A stretch of DNA of 64,000 nucleotides from contig NDFF03000320.1 in the NCBI GenBank assembly GCA_002150815.3, positions 124,001 through 188,000 of the forward strand. The letters are read 5' to 3'. The DNA is from Grammothele lineata (taxonomy: Eukaryota > Basidiomycota > Agaricomycetes > Polyporales > Polyporaceae). This document shows positions 11,256-23,617 of the stretch, piece after piece. The position numbers and the translations under genes were made by a program. A model generated the notes under the pieces. That model saw only the letters and a list, made by a program, of their open reading frames with translations, did not search any database and was not told the origin of the DNA. Position 1 is the stretch's first letter. Each line of letters opens with the position of its first letter.

Positions 11256-13698
11256 TCACCGAAGCCCGAAACCGCTGCGCGACTTAGCGAGCCCGTACCC
11301 ACCGTCGCTGGCCGCGCGCACACGCTGCTCGACATCGCCTACCTTGGCGTCCAGCTCGCGTACCGCGCCGTCGATCCACTGCAGGCTCTCAAGATGGCTG
11401 CTCAGGATCTGAGCGATCTGGCCCATCGGATCCTCGCCATCCGGTCCGGGCGCCGCCTGGCCGTTCCCGTTGGCTCCTGCGGGGAGCGAGAGCGCGTTCA
11501 CAGCATCAATCATCTGCATGAGCGAACCCGAGAGGTCGTCCAGATGGCCGTGCAGCTCTGTCGCAAGCATATAGCTAGCAGCCCGGGTTAGTAAAGAGGC
11601 AGAACGGTAAACGGGGGAACACACTTCTTGTCGCGCTCGGTGTCCGCAGGGCCTGTGTCGAGTGCGCGAAGATTGCCGCCCTGGCCACCGAGGATCTCCT
11701 CTGTCGACTTCTCGTACGCGTCGAGGGTCGCAGCGAGGTCTTTCTGCTGCTGTTCTATGTGGTCGAGCGACTGGTCAATGTCGGCCTGTTCCCTCTCCGC
11801 CGCGAGGACAGTCGCGTACAAACGCGCAAGCTAGTTCACAGCAAAGTGTCAGAGACAGCTTGGGGAGGAAGAGACGGAAGCGGTCACGTTGTTGCCGTTC
11901 TCGATGAGAGCACGGTCCCACACAGAGACCTCGCTGGCGAACTTGTTGAATTCTTTGACGTGTGTCTCGAGCTCATTCGACCACCGGTTCACGATCTCCT
12001 CGATCGACTTGCCACGGAGCATCGACGGAGGTGCTACGGGCGCTTGTGGGATGTTCGGTGGTGGGGCGGAGGATGCCGTAGGACCATCCGCCTTCTTGGC
12101 GGCACCGAAAAGGCTCAGGGGTGCTGAAACCTTGAGTAAGTACAAGAATTTGTATGCGCGAATAGAAGACCTACCAGCAGGCGCGTCCTTTTTGTCATCT
12201 TTTTTCAGGGACGGATCTGAACTGAAAAGAGGAGGAATAGCTAGATATTGAGTTGCGGTTATGTCAGCTCCATATGCTGCGAGAGAAACAGTGTCTCCAT
12301 GTACCTGTGGTACTAGTTGAAGTCGAGGTAGTCGATGAAGGGGCGGGAGGAGCGGTTGACGTATTTGGTTTTGCGCCGAAGAGCGACCCCCCGAACAATC
12401 CACCAGAAGGCGCGGTGGTGGCTGGCGTGCCGGTGGCTGCGGATGCAGCTGGAGCGGATGCCGCAGCGGTCGCACCTTGTGGGTCGGCAGGTTTGGGCGG
12501 AAGACCGAAGAGACCGCCGCCGGTCGCAGGTGCTGTAGGCAAGTTAGTTCACAGTAGGTGTTATCCTCATACAAGCACATACCGGTCGTTGCCGCCGACG
12601 ATCCCGTAGCAGCAGGCGCCGTAGAACCGAACACTAGATACTTGTGTTAAAATCGCAGAGTGGATAGGGGACAAAAGACTCACAACCGCCACCGGTCGTG
12701 GTCGACGCAGGGGTTGTACCAGTCTGCGTAGCAGGTTTCGCGCCTCCAAACAGCCCTCCTGAGGGCGCAGTGCTGCCGAAGGTCGACCCACCTGGAGCAG
12801 CAGGCGTAGTAGTGTTGGTGCTCGTCGCGGGAGCACCGCCGAATAGAGGATTGGTGCTGGTATTCGTGCCAGTAGCTGCACTCGTGTTCGCGCCGCCAAA
12901 TAGAGGGTTGGGATTGCTCCCTGCCGCGGGTGTCGCGGCGCTAGCACCCGGCGCTGGTGTCGCAGGCTTCTGGCCGAAGAGGCCCCCGCCCAACGTCCCC
13001 GTCGACCCAAAGATACCGCTTCCCGTCGTGCCGCTAGTACTTCCCGTCCCCGACTGCGCGGTGTTGGAGCCGAAGATGCCCCCGCCGCCCGTCGCGCCTG
13101 CGTTACCAAAGAGGCCTCCCGCGGCCGTCGTGCCAGTTGCGGGTGTCGTGGAAGACGCGGTGTTGGTGTTCCCGAACAGCCCACCGGATGCAGGCGTTGT
13201 CGAGGCCGCGTTGTTCGTATTTCCGAACAGCCCACCGGACGCGGGTGTCGTCGTAGTGTTTGATTGACCAAATATGCTGCCACCGAGGGCGGGAGTCGTC
13301 GAGGGAGCAGCGCCAAACAGGCCGCCCCCAGGTGCAGGTGTCGTCGAGGGCTTTGTTGACCCAAAGAGCCCGCCCGACGCGGGCGTACTGCTTGACCCGA
13401 AGCCAGTGCTACCCGTCTGACCGAACGCGCTACCAGTGGCAGGCGTACTCGAAGTGTTGCTGCTTCCAAAGATCCCTCCGCCGGCTGGTTTCGCTGCTGT
13501 ATGGCTGAGAGACAGTACAGTAACGAATCAAACCGAAGACGCACCTCCGAATGCCGAGCCACCGCCAAATATTCCACCTCCAGTCGTGCCTGTCTGTCCT
13601 GATTGCCCCGCAGGTTGACCGAATATACCGCCAGTGGGAGCGGAGCTCCCAGTAGACTGATTGTTGTTCCCTTGCGCGGGTTGGCCAAAGAAACTCAT
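11256..13698 (-). CDS. NSP1: FG-nucleoporin Nsp1 (Nup62 homologue)
   Basis: Eight exons: 13698-13545, 13496-12684, 12633-12583, 12532-12305, 12240-12175, 12123-11888, 11830-11625, 11574-11256; 690 residues. Residues 1 to about 430 are FG repeats, with many GLFG, GIFG and PLFGG units in a Ser/Thr/Ala/Pro-rich background. Residues about 465-690 are the Nsp1_C coiled coil (IVNRWSNELE, FASEVSVWDRAL, AAEREQADIDQSL). Known role: central-channel FG nucleoporin; its coiled coil joins both Nup49-Nup57 and the cytoplasmic Nup82-Nup159 complex. NUP82 lies 6.5 kb away. A TCACGTGATCAC box is 76 bp upstream of the ATG. The repeats keep long false frames open on both strands. Confidence 0.96.
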
Positions 13699-14097
13699 GA
13701 TGTTGGGGGAGAAGGAGATAGAGAAGGAACGCCTTTCGTGCCACAAGCGTGTGCACAAGGACGCGACTACTAGTCACGTGATCACGAGGAAGGCTCGAGT
13801 ACAATGCCACTGCCAGTGTTAGTTGTTCCCGCAAGCACGCTGATCCCTGGAACTCTGGAGGACTAGCCTATAGAAGTGCCGGTGACAGCTGCCAGAGAAG
13901 GATCAACATGACTATGCGTCGTCCAACGGTGATTTTTTTGTGTAGGCGCAACAAGACATTAGTCCGGGGTCGTACAAATGTGTAGGTATCGTTATGATAG
14001 AAAACATTATGGCAACACTGAGATGCAATGGTTACTAGATGAGAAAACCGAGGAAAGACAGGTACAGTCCAGCATGCGTTCCACCTTAATATCCTCC
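13699..14097. other. NSP1 promoter region, 399 bp
   Basis: Lies between the NSP1 start and the stop of the channel gene, both minus strand. It contains the palindromic TCACGTGATCAC element at 13774. Confidence 0.6.
13774..13785. promoter_or_regulatory. TCACGTGATCAC element upstream of NSP1
   Basis: An extended E-box palindrome (CACGTG core, the class bound by bHLH factors such as Cbf1), 76 bp from the NSP1 start codon. The same 12-mer is found upstream of RIX1 at 44652. Confidence 0.5.
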
Positions 14098-17000
14098 TCA
14101 CGGCTGGCCTTGGGTATACGTCTTCCTCCTCTCCGGATGATGATAATACGTACTGTACCGCTTGTTCGCGCCTGGAGACCCGCTCGGCGCCGGGCTAGCA
14201 CCACCCGCCTCGCCGGGGGCGGTGAGCGAAGCCTGAGAGTCTACCATCGCCGAGTTCGTCATCTCCCCATAGTCGTCCGAGTCGCTGTCTGCCTCCTCCC
14301 CGAGCCAGTTCCCATCCTCGGGTAGCGCGATCACGCCCGACGCCGCATCGAAACTCAGCCTGCGGTACATTTGCCCCGCGGTCCGCTGGGAGCGCGGGCG
14401 CGGACGCGCGGTGGGTTGGTCTTCCTCCCAGGGATTGCGGTCCAGCACAGAACGATCCGATGGTTCGACGCGCTCACCAGATCCTGCGGGTGCGGAGTCG
14501 TTGGCGGCCGCTCCAGAACTGGAAGGTGCATTGCCCGTGGACTCTTCACTGATCTGGCTTTGGGGCCTCTTGCGAACCACGCTGTACTTCTTCCGCAGAG
14601 TAAGGACTACGCCTGGGCTACCGTCGTCGCCGGTGTCCCTATGCCTGTTGAGGCTCTGCCCCTTCTTGATAGGTAACCAAGGGAAGGGCAGTACACCGGT
14701 CAGCGCGGGATGGCCGTACCGACGTTTTCCGGTACTATAGCAGAGTCAGCATGGTGCCATCGGTATACAAGAGATCGGAATTACTAACTTCAGGACACCG
14801 CTGTAGAAGTTGGCCATGGGAGGTTGAGACTGTATGGCGTTCAGTCAGAAAGTGCGGAGTGGGGTTATCTATGCCACCCACGTAGTCGGTGCGCTCATCT
14901 TCCGGGGCGACGTAAAGCGTCTCATCATTCTGCGCATATCGTCTCCTGTTCAGGTTACTGCGCCACGGATTTAGTCCCACGTCACTATTGCGACCAACCA
15001 ACGTACCTTTGAGACCATGTCACCGGATGCCCAGCCCTGAGTCGCACGACATCCGCGCTCTCCTCCCCTCGCTCAACCTCGTGCACAGAACCCAAGCTCA
15101 CAAACTTGCTTAAGGGGCGGAACTGCTTGTCGGTATAGTACCACCAGAGGAGCGTGCCTCCAAGCAGCGGCGCCAGGAGCGTAGCTAGGATGAACGACTT
15201 CTTCACGATGAACATGCCGCTCATGAAGCCGATGAAAATGAGCACGCCCCAGATAAGGCGTACAAATGTGATCGGCCATGCTTGACCTTGGGATTCATAC
15301 GGCTTGTAGAATACTGGATGGCGTGAGGTTAGCATGACTGGCAACGTAGCCCACACGCGGGCCAAAGGCAGTCTTACCGAACAGGAGTTTGTACTTGTAC
15401 ACAACATATGCGGCGCCAAAGTAGATTGTGCCGAAGATCAGAATAAGGGGTTGCATGACGCTGTAGAGTAGTGTAATGACGAAGACGAGTATAGCCTGGG
15501 GGTAGACAATGCCATAGTTAATCATCGGAGGGGCATTCAGCTCGGCGAAGTCTAATTCCAAACCATGAGCCGCGAAAGATTCTCCTATGAACACGATTCA
15601 CTTACCTCGGGGAGTGCGAGTAACAAAAAGACGCATGACCATCCGAGGAATGATAACCCCGAGGTTCAGTAGTTGCAGGGGCATGAGTGCAAACCCTAAA
15701 AGTATACGAATTGAGATTCTGACAATGAGTAGACTGGCGATCCGACTTGCCTTGGAGGATAACATATGACACAAAGAAGTGTCTCGCATTACCGGAGTTC
15801 AGAGCCGCTGCTAACTTCTCGATACCCTTGGCGGGAGAACTGGCTAGATCTCGAACGAGCTGCCAATAAGTACTCGCCACCAAGAAGATGAAGACGACGT
15901 TGATGAGCAGGAAGAGGAAATACCTATCAGCTGAAATCAGACATTTCGATGGGGAAATATGGGACTATGAAACTCACTTCTTCATTACAGAATACTCGAT
16001 CCAGCTTCTGGCGGGTAATGCTTGAATGTATGTCAAACCTGTGTGGATCTGTAAGCTTCGAGCGTCGACATTAGTATCACGCCCTCACCTTCGAGCAGGA
16101 ATGGCAATGAGGCATTCAACGTAACCATTCCCAGAGACGACAACGTTTGCACCAACGCCCCAAGATGTTCATTGCGATCCATCAGATCTGCGAGCCATGG
16201 CATCGTCTTCCTGATTTCCTCTGGACTCAGAAGACTAGCCAGTGCGGCGATCGGGATGAACCAGAAGAACTGCAGGACGATCATTGCGCCCATGACCAGC
16301 CATTCGCGCACCAGAGCATTGGCCGGCGAATGCGAGATGCTCGACCATACGATATCGCGCGGTTCAGGCGCGAGGTGGGTGATACATTGCATTGGGTGCG
16401 GCGCGTGTACTGCTTGCGCAGCGACTTGCTAAAAAATCAACAGGTCCTCGTCAATGCTTCTGGTTCAATCACATGAGGACAGCACGAGGATGACATACCG
16501 CGCTGGACATCTTCTCAAACGTCACGAAGGCGACATGCGTAGGCTTGAAGCGGCCAGTCCGGCGTCTTCTTTTGACGAGATCGTCGGCTTCCCCGAACTT
16601 GTCCTCATAGAATTCTATAGCATCCACCTTACGCGAGAACCACCCCGGGCGTACAGTGGGCCGCTTGCGGTTGGGTAAGACAAGCTGCTCCGGTTGACTC
16701 TCGACAGACGCGGCGTCGTCGATATCGACGAGTTGATGCCGAATGTATGAGTTGGGAGCAACATTACTCGGGTTGCCGAGATAGTCCACCCATGCAGATT
16801 CGAGCTTCAGCAGCGTCTTGGTGCGAATGTCGAGAAGGCGTTGAAGGGTGCCGACTTCCCTGCAAATGTTAACGCTCTCAACAGCCAAGTCCATCTGCTC
16901 GAAGTATTCCGCCAACGCGGGCTCGGACTGAAGGTGTGGCGGTAGATGGGTGACCATGACGGTACGTGCGGGGACTGAATGCACTAGCTCCAATGAGAAC

Positions 17001-17878
17001 AACTGTCGCGAACGGATGAACCGTTTGAAGTTCTTGTAGATGGCCCGGAGCGCCAAGACGGTAAAGAGATAGGTGAAGACGAGGTGAAGAGAGAGGTAGG
17101 TGTTGGCATCGCTGATGAGGTCAAACCAGTTGTCCCAGGTGGATGAAGGAAGGCCAGGATCGGATACTGGAGGATCTAGAAGGCTGGAGCTATCTTCTCG
17201 CCCATCTCCGATGTCGATATTGTTCTGTGGGCTGTATAAGAGCAGCTCATAGCGGGCAATGCAGGCAGCATACCTTCAAGTTGATAGGCATTAGAATGGC
17301 GGCCGCCAGGACAGAGCACGTTGCGAATAGCCAGAATGACATTTTGAAGAAACTCAAAAGCTGACCCAGCATATTATGTGGGCCCATTGAACCACATAGT
17401 AGAAGGATAGAAGTGCTCACCACTGCCGCATCTAGGCCTACTATCTGTAACACCGTGAACTCTGACGTCCGAATGGTAGGGAGAATCCAGCCGAAGAAGG
17501 CCTGGTGGGCATGCGCCTCATGAGGCGAGAAGCCTAAACATAAGTCAGATACAAATGATGCGACACCCAATTCGAGGGGCGCACCTTTGAGCTTGGTACG
17601 AGGGGCGAAGAGTAGTGGCCACCTTGTGCGACAGTAGGAGAATATCAGAAAAGAGGCGACGCCAATCGTAGCGGACAGTGACAGTTGTGTAAGAAACCAA
17701 GGTCCCTCAAACTTCACTAACGTTCCAACATACGGTAAGTCGCTTACGGGAGAGATAGACGGGCGGACATACTGCGCGGTGGTGAGCCAGGGGGAGGACC
17801 CTCTCCATCTCCGGGGTCGTCAAAGTCGGCAAGAGCAGTGTAGAGAAGCTGGAAAGCGGACTGCAAATGCTCAGTCAT
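14098..17878 (-). CDS. OSCA/CSC1/TMEM63-type mechanosensitive cation channel (DUF221)
   Basis: Fourteen exons: 17878-17773, 17716-17585, 17533-17421, 17360-17274, 17224-16499, 16428-16089, 16038-15978, 15923-15751, 15695-15606, 15551-15378, 15313-15007, 14945-14882, 14829-14789, 14734-14098; 1016 residues. N-terminal TM segments (RSN1_TM, FLTQLSLSATIGVASF) are followed by a cytosolic PHM7-like domain (about 205-400) and a block of some seven or eight TM helices containing APEPRDIVW and AYVVYKYKLLF, then a disordered acidic/Pro-rich tail. Known for the family: a Ca2+-permeable channel opened by osmotic or membrane tension. Intron 8 (15750-15696) is GC-AG (GCAAGT). It is divergent from the WW-domain gene. 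Confidence 0.94.
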
Positions 17879-18253
17879 GGCGAGCGGCGTGGTTGCGGAG
17901 TGGGAGAGGCAAGGCAAGAGAGAGGCATTCGTGGTCGTCTGCGACGAGGGCTCCGGTGGCCTCAGCCTGACCGCGCGCGAGCCTCTCCGGATTGAGCACG
18001 GCGCGTTTGGCGCCCGCAGTCGCGATACACGTGAGAGACGCGTCTCTACAGGCGCCCATGCTCCACCCGGAGACGGGTACTTCAGCTTCAGTACTGCGGC
18101 TGCTCAACCGGTCTCGACCCCGAGGCATGCATCGTCCACGCTCTGATGCCTAAGACTCCCCCGCGGCGCTGCTGATATATAGGGCTTGCTCTTTTTGTTT
18201 TCTCTCCATATTCCCCCGCATTCTCGTCTAACTTCGGCGTACCCTTGGTGTTC
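17879..18253. promoter_or_regulatory. Divergent promoter, channel gene / WW-domain gene (375 bp)
   Basis: Spacer between two start codons facing outwards (17878 minus, 18254 plus). It has a CACGTG E-box near 18029 and a TATATAG at about 18175-18181, about 75 bp before the plus-strand ATG. Confidence 0.5.
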
Positions 18254-20088
18254 ATGATGACGCCAAACGACGAAGATCGAACAGCTCCCAGGATGGCCGA
18301 CTCAAGCATGAATGACGGTAACGAACGTGCGGCCAATGGGTAAGAAAATCTACAGTCCTAGATGTACGATGCGAGTTGTGACCCTGCGATCATAGCGAAG
18401 ATGAGGCGTACGTCACTCTCTCCTCCCTCAAGTCCAGCTCGCCCGAGGGCTGGACCATGTACGTCCACCCTCGTGGATCCATCTACTATTGCAACCATCG
18501 CTCTCAAGTCATCGTTGATGAGGACATTCGGATTCTCTCCAATCTAGACAAGGCCAATTCTTTCTGCTCCGAGTACTCCAGCTCGCTTCTCCCGGACGAA
18601 ATAGAAGTATATATGACATACGGTGTCAGCGCCTCTGTCTGCCTCTATGTCAACCACCGCCAGTGTGCTGCTGGATATGACCTCTCCAAGTTGGGTTCTT
18701 CACAGGCTATGAACAACCTTTCTGCGGACGGGCGTGAGTAGGAAGTCGAAACCGTAACGTGTGTAACTGATCGTTAATAAACGGGTCTGTCAACAGTCAT
18801 GCGTAGCAGGCGAATGTACTGGAATTTCATTATGACGCATCCCTCACATCACCCCTGCCAGCCGCAAGGTTTGAGTGAGGCCGTGGATGCGCTACGTTCG
18901 TTTTATCATGACCATGTTGTCTATGGTTCTCGTAATGTTGCACCATTCTCAAAACGAGAATGCGAAGAGCTGCTTGAACTGCTCCAACGATTCAAAAGTG
19001 GGCATATCCATGGCCTACTAACGTGCCGCCCTACAACTGAGGTTATTATAGATGACTCTTTCGAGATGTCCCTACCTTCAACGGGATGTCTCATTGGCTG
19101 GATCTTAATAGACGTCTGTGCGCCTGCCTTCTTTTCAATCCATCCTGCGTTGTCACTTACTTACAGGAACTGTTCAGATAGCTACCGAACAGGACAGCGG
19201 TACGGACAAGTAACTTGGACGGACATGAGGGCTTATAAAAAGTTCTTCTCCGAGCCTCCACAGTTCTTGCCGCGCGAGTCATTTATCTCAGCACTGTTTT
19301 TGACTACGATTATCCACGGTCCATGTTTCGGCATACCGCAAACATACCTTGCTCATATAAAGGGAGCCAGCCAATTCCGAGGACATCTGGCAGGATTGCG
19401 AAACAGCTGGGAGTCGTATACTCACCAGTTGGTCAAAGAATATTCAGACTTTATCCTGATTGTAAGCACTTGAGTAACCTAAGCATTCTCCGAGTACTCA
19501 TATCGAGTCTAGTCCACTGTGCTGCTCTCGTATGTTTACCCTGCGCTGTCTTCTGATACAGAACTGAGAAAGACAATAGCGCGACCATTGGAATACTGAC
19601 CATTGGCGACATTGGCTCCATAGCTCGCACTGCAGCCCTGCTCTCCGCCTTCGCCTCTCTGGGCAGCATCACCATCGGTGTCTTCTTTGTGTGGAGACAC
19701 CAGCGCAACACCCAAATGCCCTCATCCGTGCGTCCAGCATCCTTGCCTCTTGATCATCCTGCTGACGCATCGACAGTTCACCTATCTACATAACGCGCGG
19801 AACAACACCTTCGGACTCTCGGGCCACGCCATCATCCTTAGTTTGCCCCCGGTCCTTCTCGTCTGGTCCATTATTGGCTTTGCCGTGTCGACACTCGCGT
19901 ATGCGCTCCAGGACGCGAGCGTCTGGCCGGTTTCGGCGTGGCTGGTCTTTGCGGTATTCCTTCTGGTGTCTGTCGCTGTTTTAATCGGGGTGTACACTTT
20001 CTCGACGATCTGGACCTGGCAAGGACAAGATCCTTGGTGGCGGAGTCTCGCGTGCTGGTTGTCGAATAGGAATAGACCTTCCGTTTGA
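18254..20088 (+). CDS. WW-domain multi-pass membrane protein, Agaricomycete family
   Basis: Eight exons: 18254-18339, 18396-18733, 18797-18997, 19052-19117, 19178-19461, 19513-19529, 19580-19727, 19777-20088; 483 residues. Residues about 45-80 resemble a WW domain (PEGWTMYVHPRGSIYYCNH), but the second Trp and final Pro are not evident, so it is degenerate. A central soluble region (LRSFYHDHVVYGSRNVAPFS, then VTWTDMRAYKKFF) leads to four predicted TM helices, the first starting at STVLLSATIG, the third near LLVWSIIGFAV and the last at LVFAVFLLVSVAVL. I recognise the layout as an abundant family in mushroom genomes with no known function. Exon 6 is 17 nt. Exon junctions 3/4, 4/5, 5/6 and 6/7 were chosen to restore the family frame, so small errors are possible. 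Confidence 0.75.
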
Positions 20089-20237
20089 TCGTATGTATAT
20101 GCCATGTCTTGGTCTTGCCGGTGTTGGACGTAGTTTGGCACGACAGACATGAGATAAATCAGCCAGAGACATCCAGAAACAAAACATGAAGATCTAGAAA
20201 TATAGTAAAGATAACAGCAAGCGCTGCGTGTGGTGTG

Positions 20238-23200
20238 TCACTCGTCCTTCACATCGCCGTTTTTCCTCTCCTCTCGTTGTGAGGGCGGTCGCGAGAGCGT
20301 AACGTCCAGTTTTCGCGCAAGTGCCTGAATCTCTGCCTCGAGCGAAACGATCTTCGCGCGCCTGGACGGTGAGAGGTCAGTTCAAAATACCAAGGCTTAA
20401 CCAGGAGAACGCAGTACGAACTCCTCAGTGGACCGCTTGCCCAGCTCGAAAGCCTGGGACAAGCCGAGAGATTCTCTGGTATCCGCCAGACTCTTCCGCC
20501 GCGCCGTCTCCTTCTCCTTCATCTCCCGTAAGTGCGGTAGAAGTCGGTCGACTTCACGTTGGAGCTGCGACACGACTCCAAGTCAGCCGTCTTCGACCTC
20601 TAGGAAGTCTACTGCATCTACTCACTAGTTTTCCTTTCGCTGACAATGACCGACCGTCATACTTCCCGCTTCCCACGATCTCTGTTTTCATCCTGCCAAG
20701 CTCCTCGAACCACTTCGCCTCGCTCTCGCTCACCGCCGGGCTCGCCTTCCTCACCATCCGCCCAAGTATCTGCTCCGTGCGCTGCAGCAGCGCCCGCTGC
20801 GCTTCCTGCGCCTTTACAAGCTTCTCCTGTATTGCCTGTGCACGCGGGCCCTGCAGGGCACGCACCGTCGCGAGAGCGCGTGCGCACGCCTCGCGCTGTC
20901 TTCGGAACTCTTGCTGCTGGAGCGCCTGGCGAACTTCCGCAGCGCGGTGTGCGATCTGCACGTCGCCAATCTGCGCGCTGAGCCGCTCGACGGTAGTGCC
21001 AAAAAAGCGGAGCGTGTCAGGGGTAAGGCCGAAGTCCTTGCCCCCGCCACCGTCTGCGGGAGGTTGGGGGAGCACGAGGCGCGGATGCTTCGGAAGTCCC
21101 AGGGTGATAGCATCGGGGATTTGCCAGGGGTTGGAGGAGAGGAGGGAGATGTATGCAGGAGGCTCTTCGGAAGATGCGGGGAGGGCTTTCGGTGTGGGTT
21201 CAGGTGTAGATTGTGTGGGTGCGGGTGCGGGTGTGGATGCGGATAATGTGGACAGCGGGGGGAGCGAGAGTGCCCGCAGCGGCTTGGCCGGCGGTGCTGC
21301 CGGGGCATCAGAACGGAGAGTCAAAGGGAGGACAGACATCCGCATAGACGAGGTCAGCATAAAGATGCTGTACGTCAGGTATACATCATTAGGTATTGTG
21401 ATACCAATGACTGGAGTCGAACATCTGCCATGCGCGATATCAGCGTCATCATCAACGAACGGGAATGACCACCCACTGCTGCTCTATAGAAAACGTAAGT
21501 GAAACTGGCTTCACATCTGTACTTTTGGCGTTGTCCATATTGGCTTCGGTGTTCGGGTCGTCCTCGGCATCGCTGTCATCCCCATCATGCAAAACCGATA
21601 AGAGACTCTTCAGCACAGGCCCAAAATTCAGAGCGTGAACACCAAATGCATGGTAGACGTAGACGGTATCATTGTAGATCGGGTCAGGATGGAAGACCGG
21701 ATAGTTCCCCTGCACAAGGTCCAGAAGAGAGGGGGCGTCAGGATATCTGCTGGCCTTGACGAGACTTGAGACCACGCCCAGGTCAATGGACTCATACGTT
21801 GCGAGCATTGGCAGCGTGTCTTCTTTAATCTACCGAGCCATGTTTCAGCAATCAGGAAATTGCAGGGCCGAACAATCCCATGTAACGGACCTGGCCTACG
21901 TCCCATCTTGCTTCAACTTTCTCGACGTCGCAGAAAACGTCAACCTTGCCGTCCTGGTACGTGACGAGGACCAGACCGAGTTGCTCTACCTCTTCTTCGA
22001 CGTCTTCGGCGGTGTCTCCTCCAGATGATACATATGCTATATCCGTAGCATCACCGCCTTCGCTATATTCTAAGTGCCGGGGTGCTGGCTGGAGGAGGAA
22101 GGGCCCTTGCCGTGCGCGGGTGGCTTTGAAAGTGTTTGGTGGATGCATCGAAACTAGACGACTGGTACCAGGCCAAGCTGTCCCAGCAGGCAGTTGCTTG
22201 AGCAATGCAGTGACATATTTGTGCTGATAGCTATACAGCAGCGCAAGCTGCTCCGTATTTTTCGGTTCATCTGGACGACGCGATCGAGAGAGGTACTCCT
22301 GCTTAGCCGCAACATAGCACTCGAGCGCGTGCAAGTATGCAGACGGCACTGAACTATAAGGGTTTCGTGAGCTGCAACTTAATCAAAAATAATCCTCCAC
22401 TTACGCGTTCTTTGGCATATATGGGCACATTGCGAAGATATCACCACCCCTCATGAGGGCGTAGATAGTCAGCGGACCCCAATCCGCGCGGCCCTGCCCG
22501 AGTGTGAACGAAGTAACTTCTCGTTCGTCGTCCGCAGAGAAAGACTGAGAAGGCTTTTCCGACACGAACGACAGGACTTGCTGAGGTTCGTCCGCGTCAA
22601 CAGAAATGTCGTATTCCCTGTCCGCCTGATGAGTCTAGACTGGATAGAATTACAAATGCAATTAGCTTACCTCAATTTCCCGTCCGTGGTCATTACTAGT
22701 AGCGTTGAGCCACCTTGACCCCAAGGATGCCAGTCAACCTTGGCTATAGGTGCGGACGAGTCAGCTGCATGGTAATATTGTCCTACTTGTATGGATCTTC
22801 TTTCATTGAGCAGCTAATGACACCGAAGGCATGCCGTACAACTCACTTGCAGTCAATAGTCGCGGTGACAAGCTTGTTGAAGCCGGTACGGGGGAGCACT
22901 ATAACCGCCACTTGAAAGGCTCCCGCGACAGCCAGAAGCTTTGCATTAGGATTCAACACAATTTGATGGATTTCAAACTGAATGTTTGGGGTGTGCAGAA
23001 TCTGCGCGAATTCTTGAGATCCATGATGCAACGCACGCGACGCACGCCACAGCACGCACCTTGTACGATTTCTGAGACGTGCCTCTGGCTGACCTAGAAT
23101 CCCCTAGGGGCGCTATCCGGATTTCCGACCCCACAGCAACAATGAGATCGGCATCCTTAATGGCGATAGCCTGCCTCCTCCCGGAAGGCGTAGATTTGTC

Positions 23201-23353
23201 GTCCGTCGGGTCGACGTCTACAAAGTCCGAGAGCGAGCTAAGGGAGAGATGGAGCGCGGCTTCGCCCCTGCCTGCAGGCCCGGAGACACTCTTGGGAAGT
23301 GACAGCACCGGGTGCTCGTTCAGCAGTTTGTCCCAATCTTCGTCGTTGCTCAT
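20238..23353 (-). CDS. NUP82: Nucleoporin Nup82 (Nup88 homologue)
   Basis: Nine exons: 23353-23060, 23001-22847, 22796-22671, 22617-22405, 22353-21891, 21829-21457, 21410-20626, 20564-20422, 20361-20238; 891 residues. The N-terminal half is the WD/beta-propeller of Nup82/Nup88 (VGQYYHA, VDWHPWG, KLREYDISVD, DWGPLTIYALMRGGD). The C-terminal third is a coiled coil rich in Gln, Arg and Glu that would pair with Nsp1 and Nup159. Known role: cytoplasmic-face scaffold for mRNA export. It is divergent from proteasome alpha7 over 264 bp and converges with the WW-domain gene (149 bp between stops). Confidence 0.93.
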
Positions 23354-23617
23354 TGCGGCGGCGAGACGAGTAATTGGCTAGGAGAGGACGCGCGAGGAGG
23401 AGGACGGAGCGGACGCTGAGCGTGTTCAACGACGCGCGCGCGAGCGGGGAACGCGGTCATTTGACGCCAGGACGCGAGGCCTTCTCAGGAAGGCAGGTCG
23501 TTCTCACGCGCACGCGTCGATGGCGAGGGTTGCGCGTCCTGCCCGACGCTGCTATGCGTACTCCTCCGCCACTTTGTCTCCCATCTTTCACCCCGCACCA
23601 ACTTCTGACTGCTTGCC
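23354..23617. promoter_or_regulatory. Divergent promoter NUP82 / proteasome alpha7
   Basis: 264 bp between start codons. It is GC-rich and contains ACGCGT at 23512-23517, a motif also found in the RPN12/beta1 divergent promoter. Confidence 0.5.

Noticed and set aside
12567..13688. 373-codon minus-strand frame inside NSP1
   Set aside because: A shifted reading of the FG-repeat exon; the true frame gives GLFG repeats and joins to the Nsp1 coiled coil.
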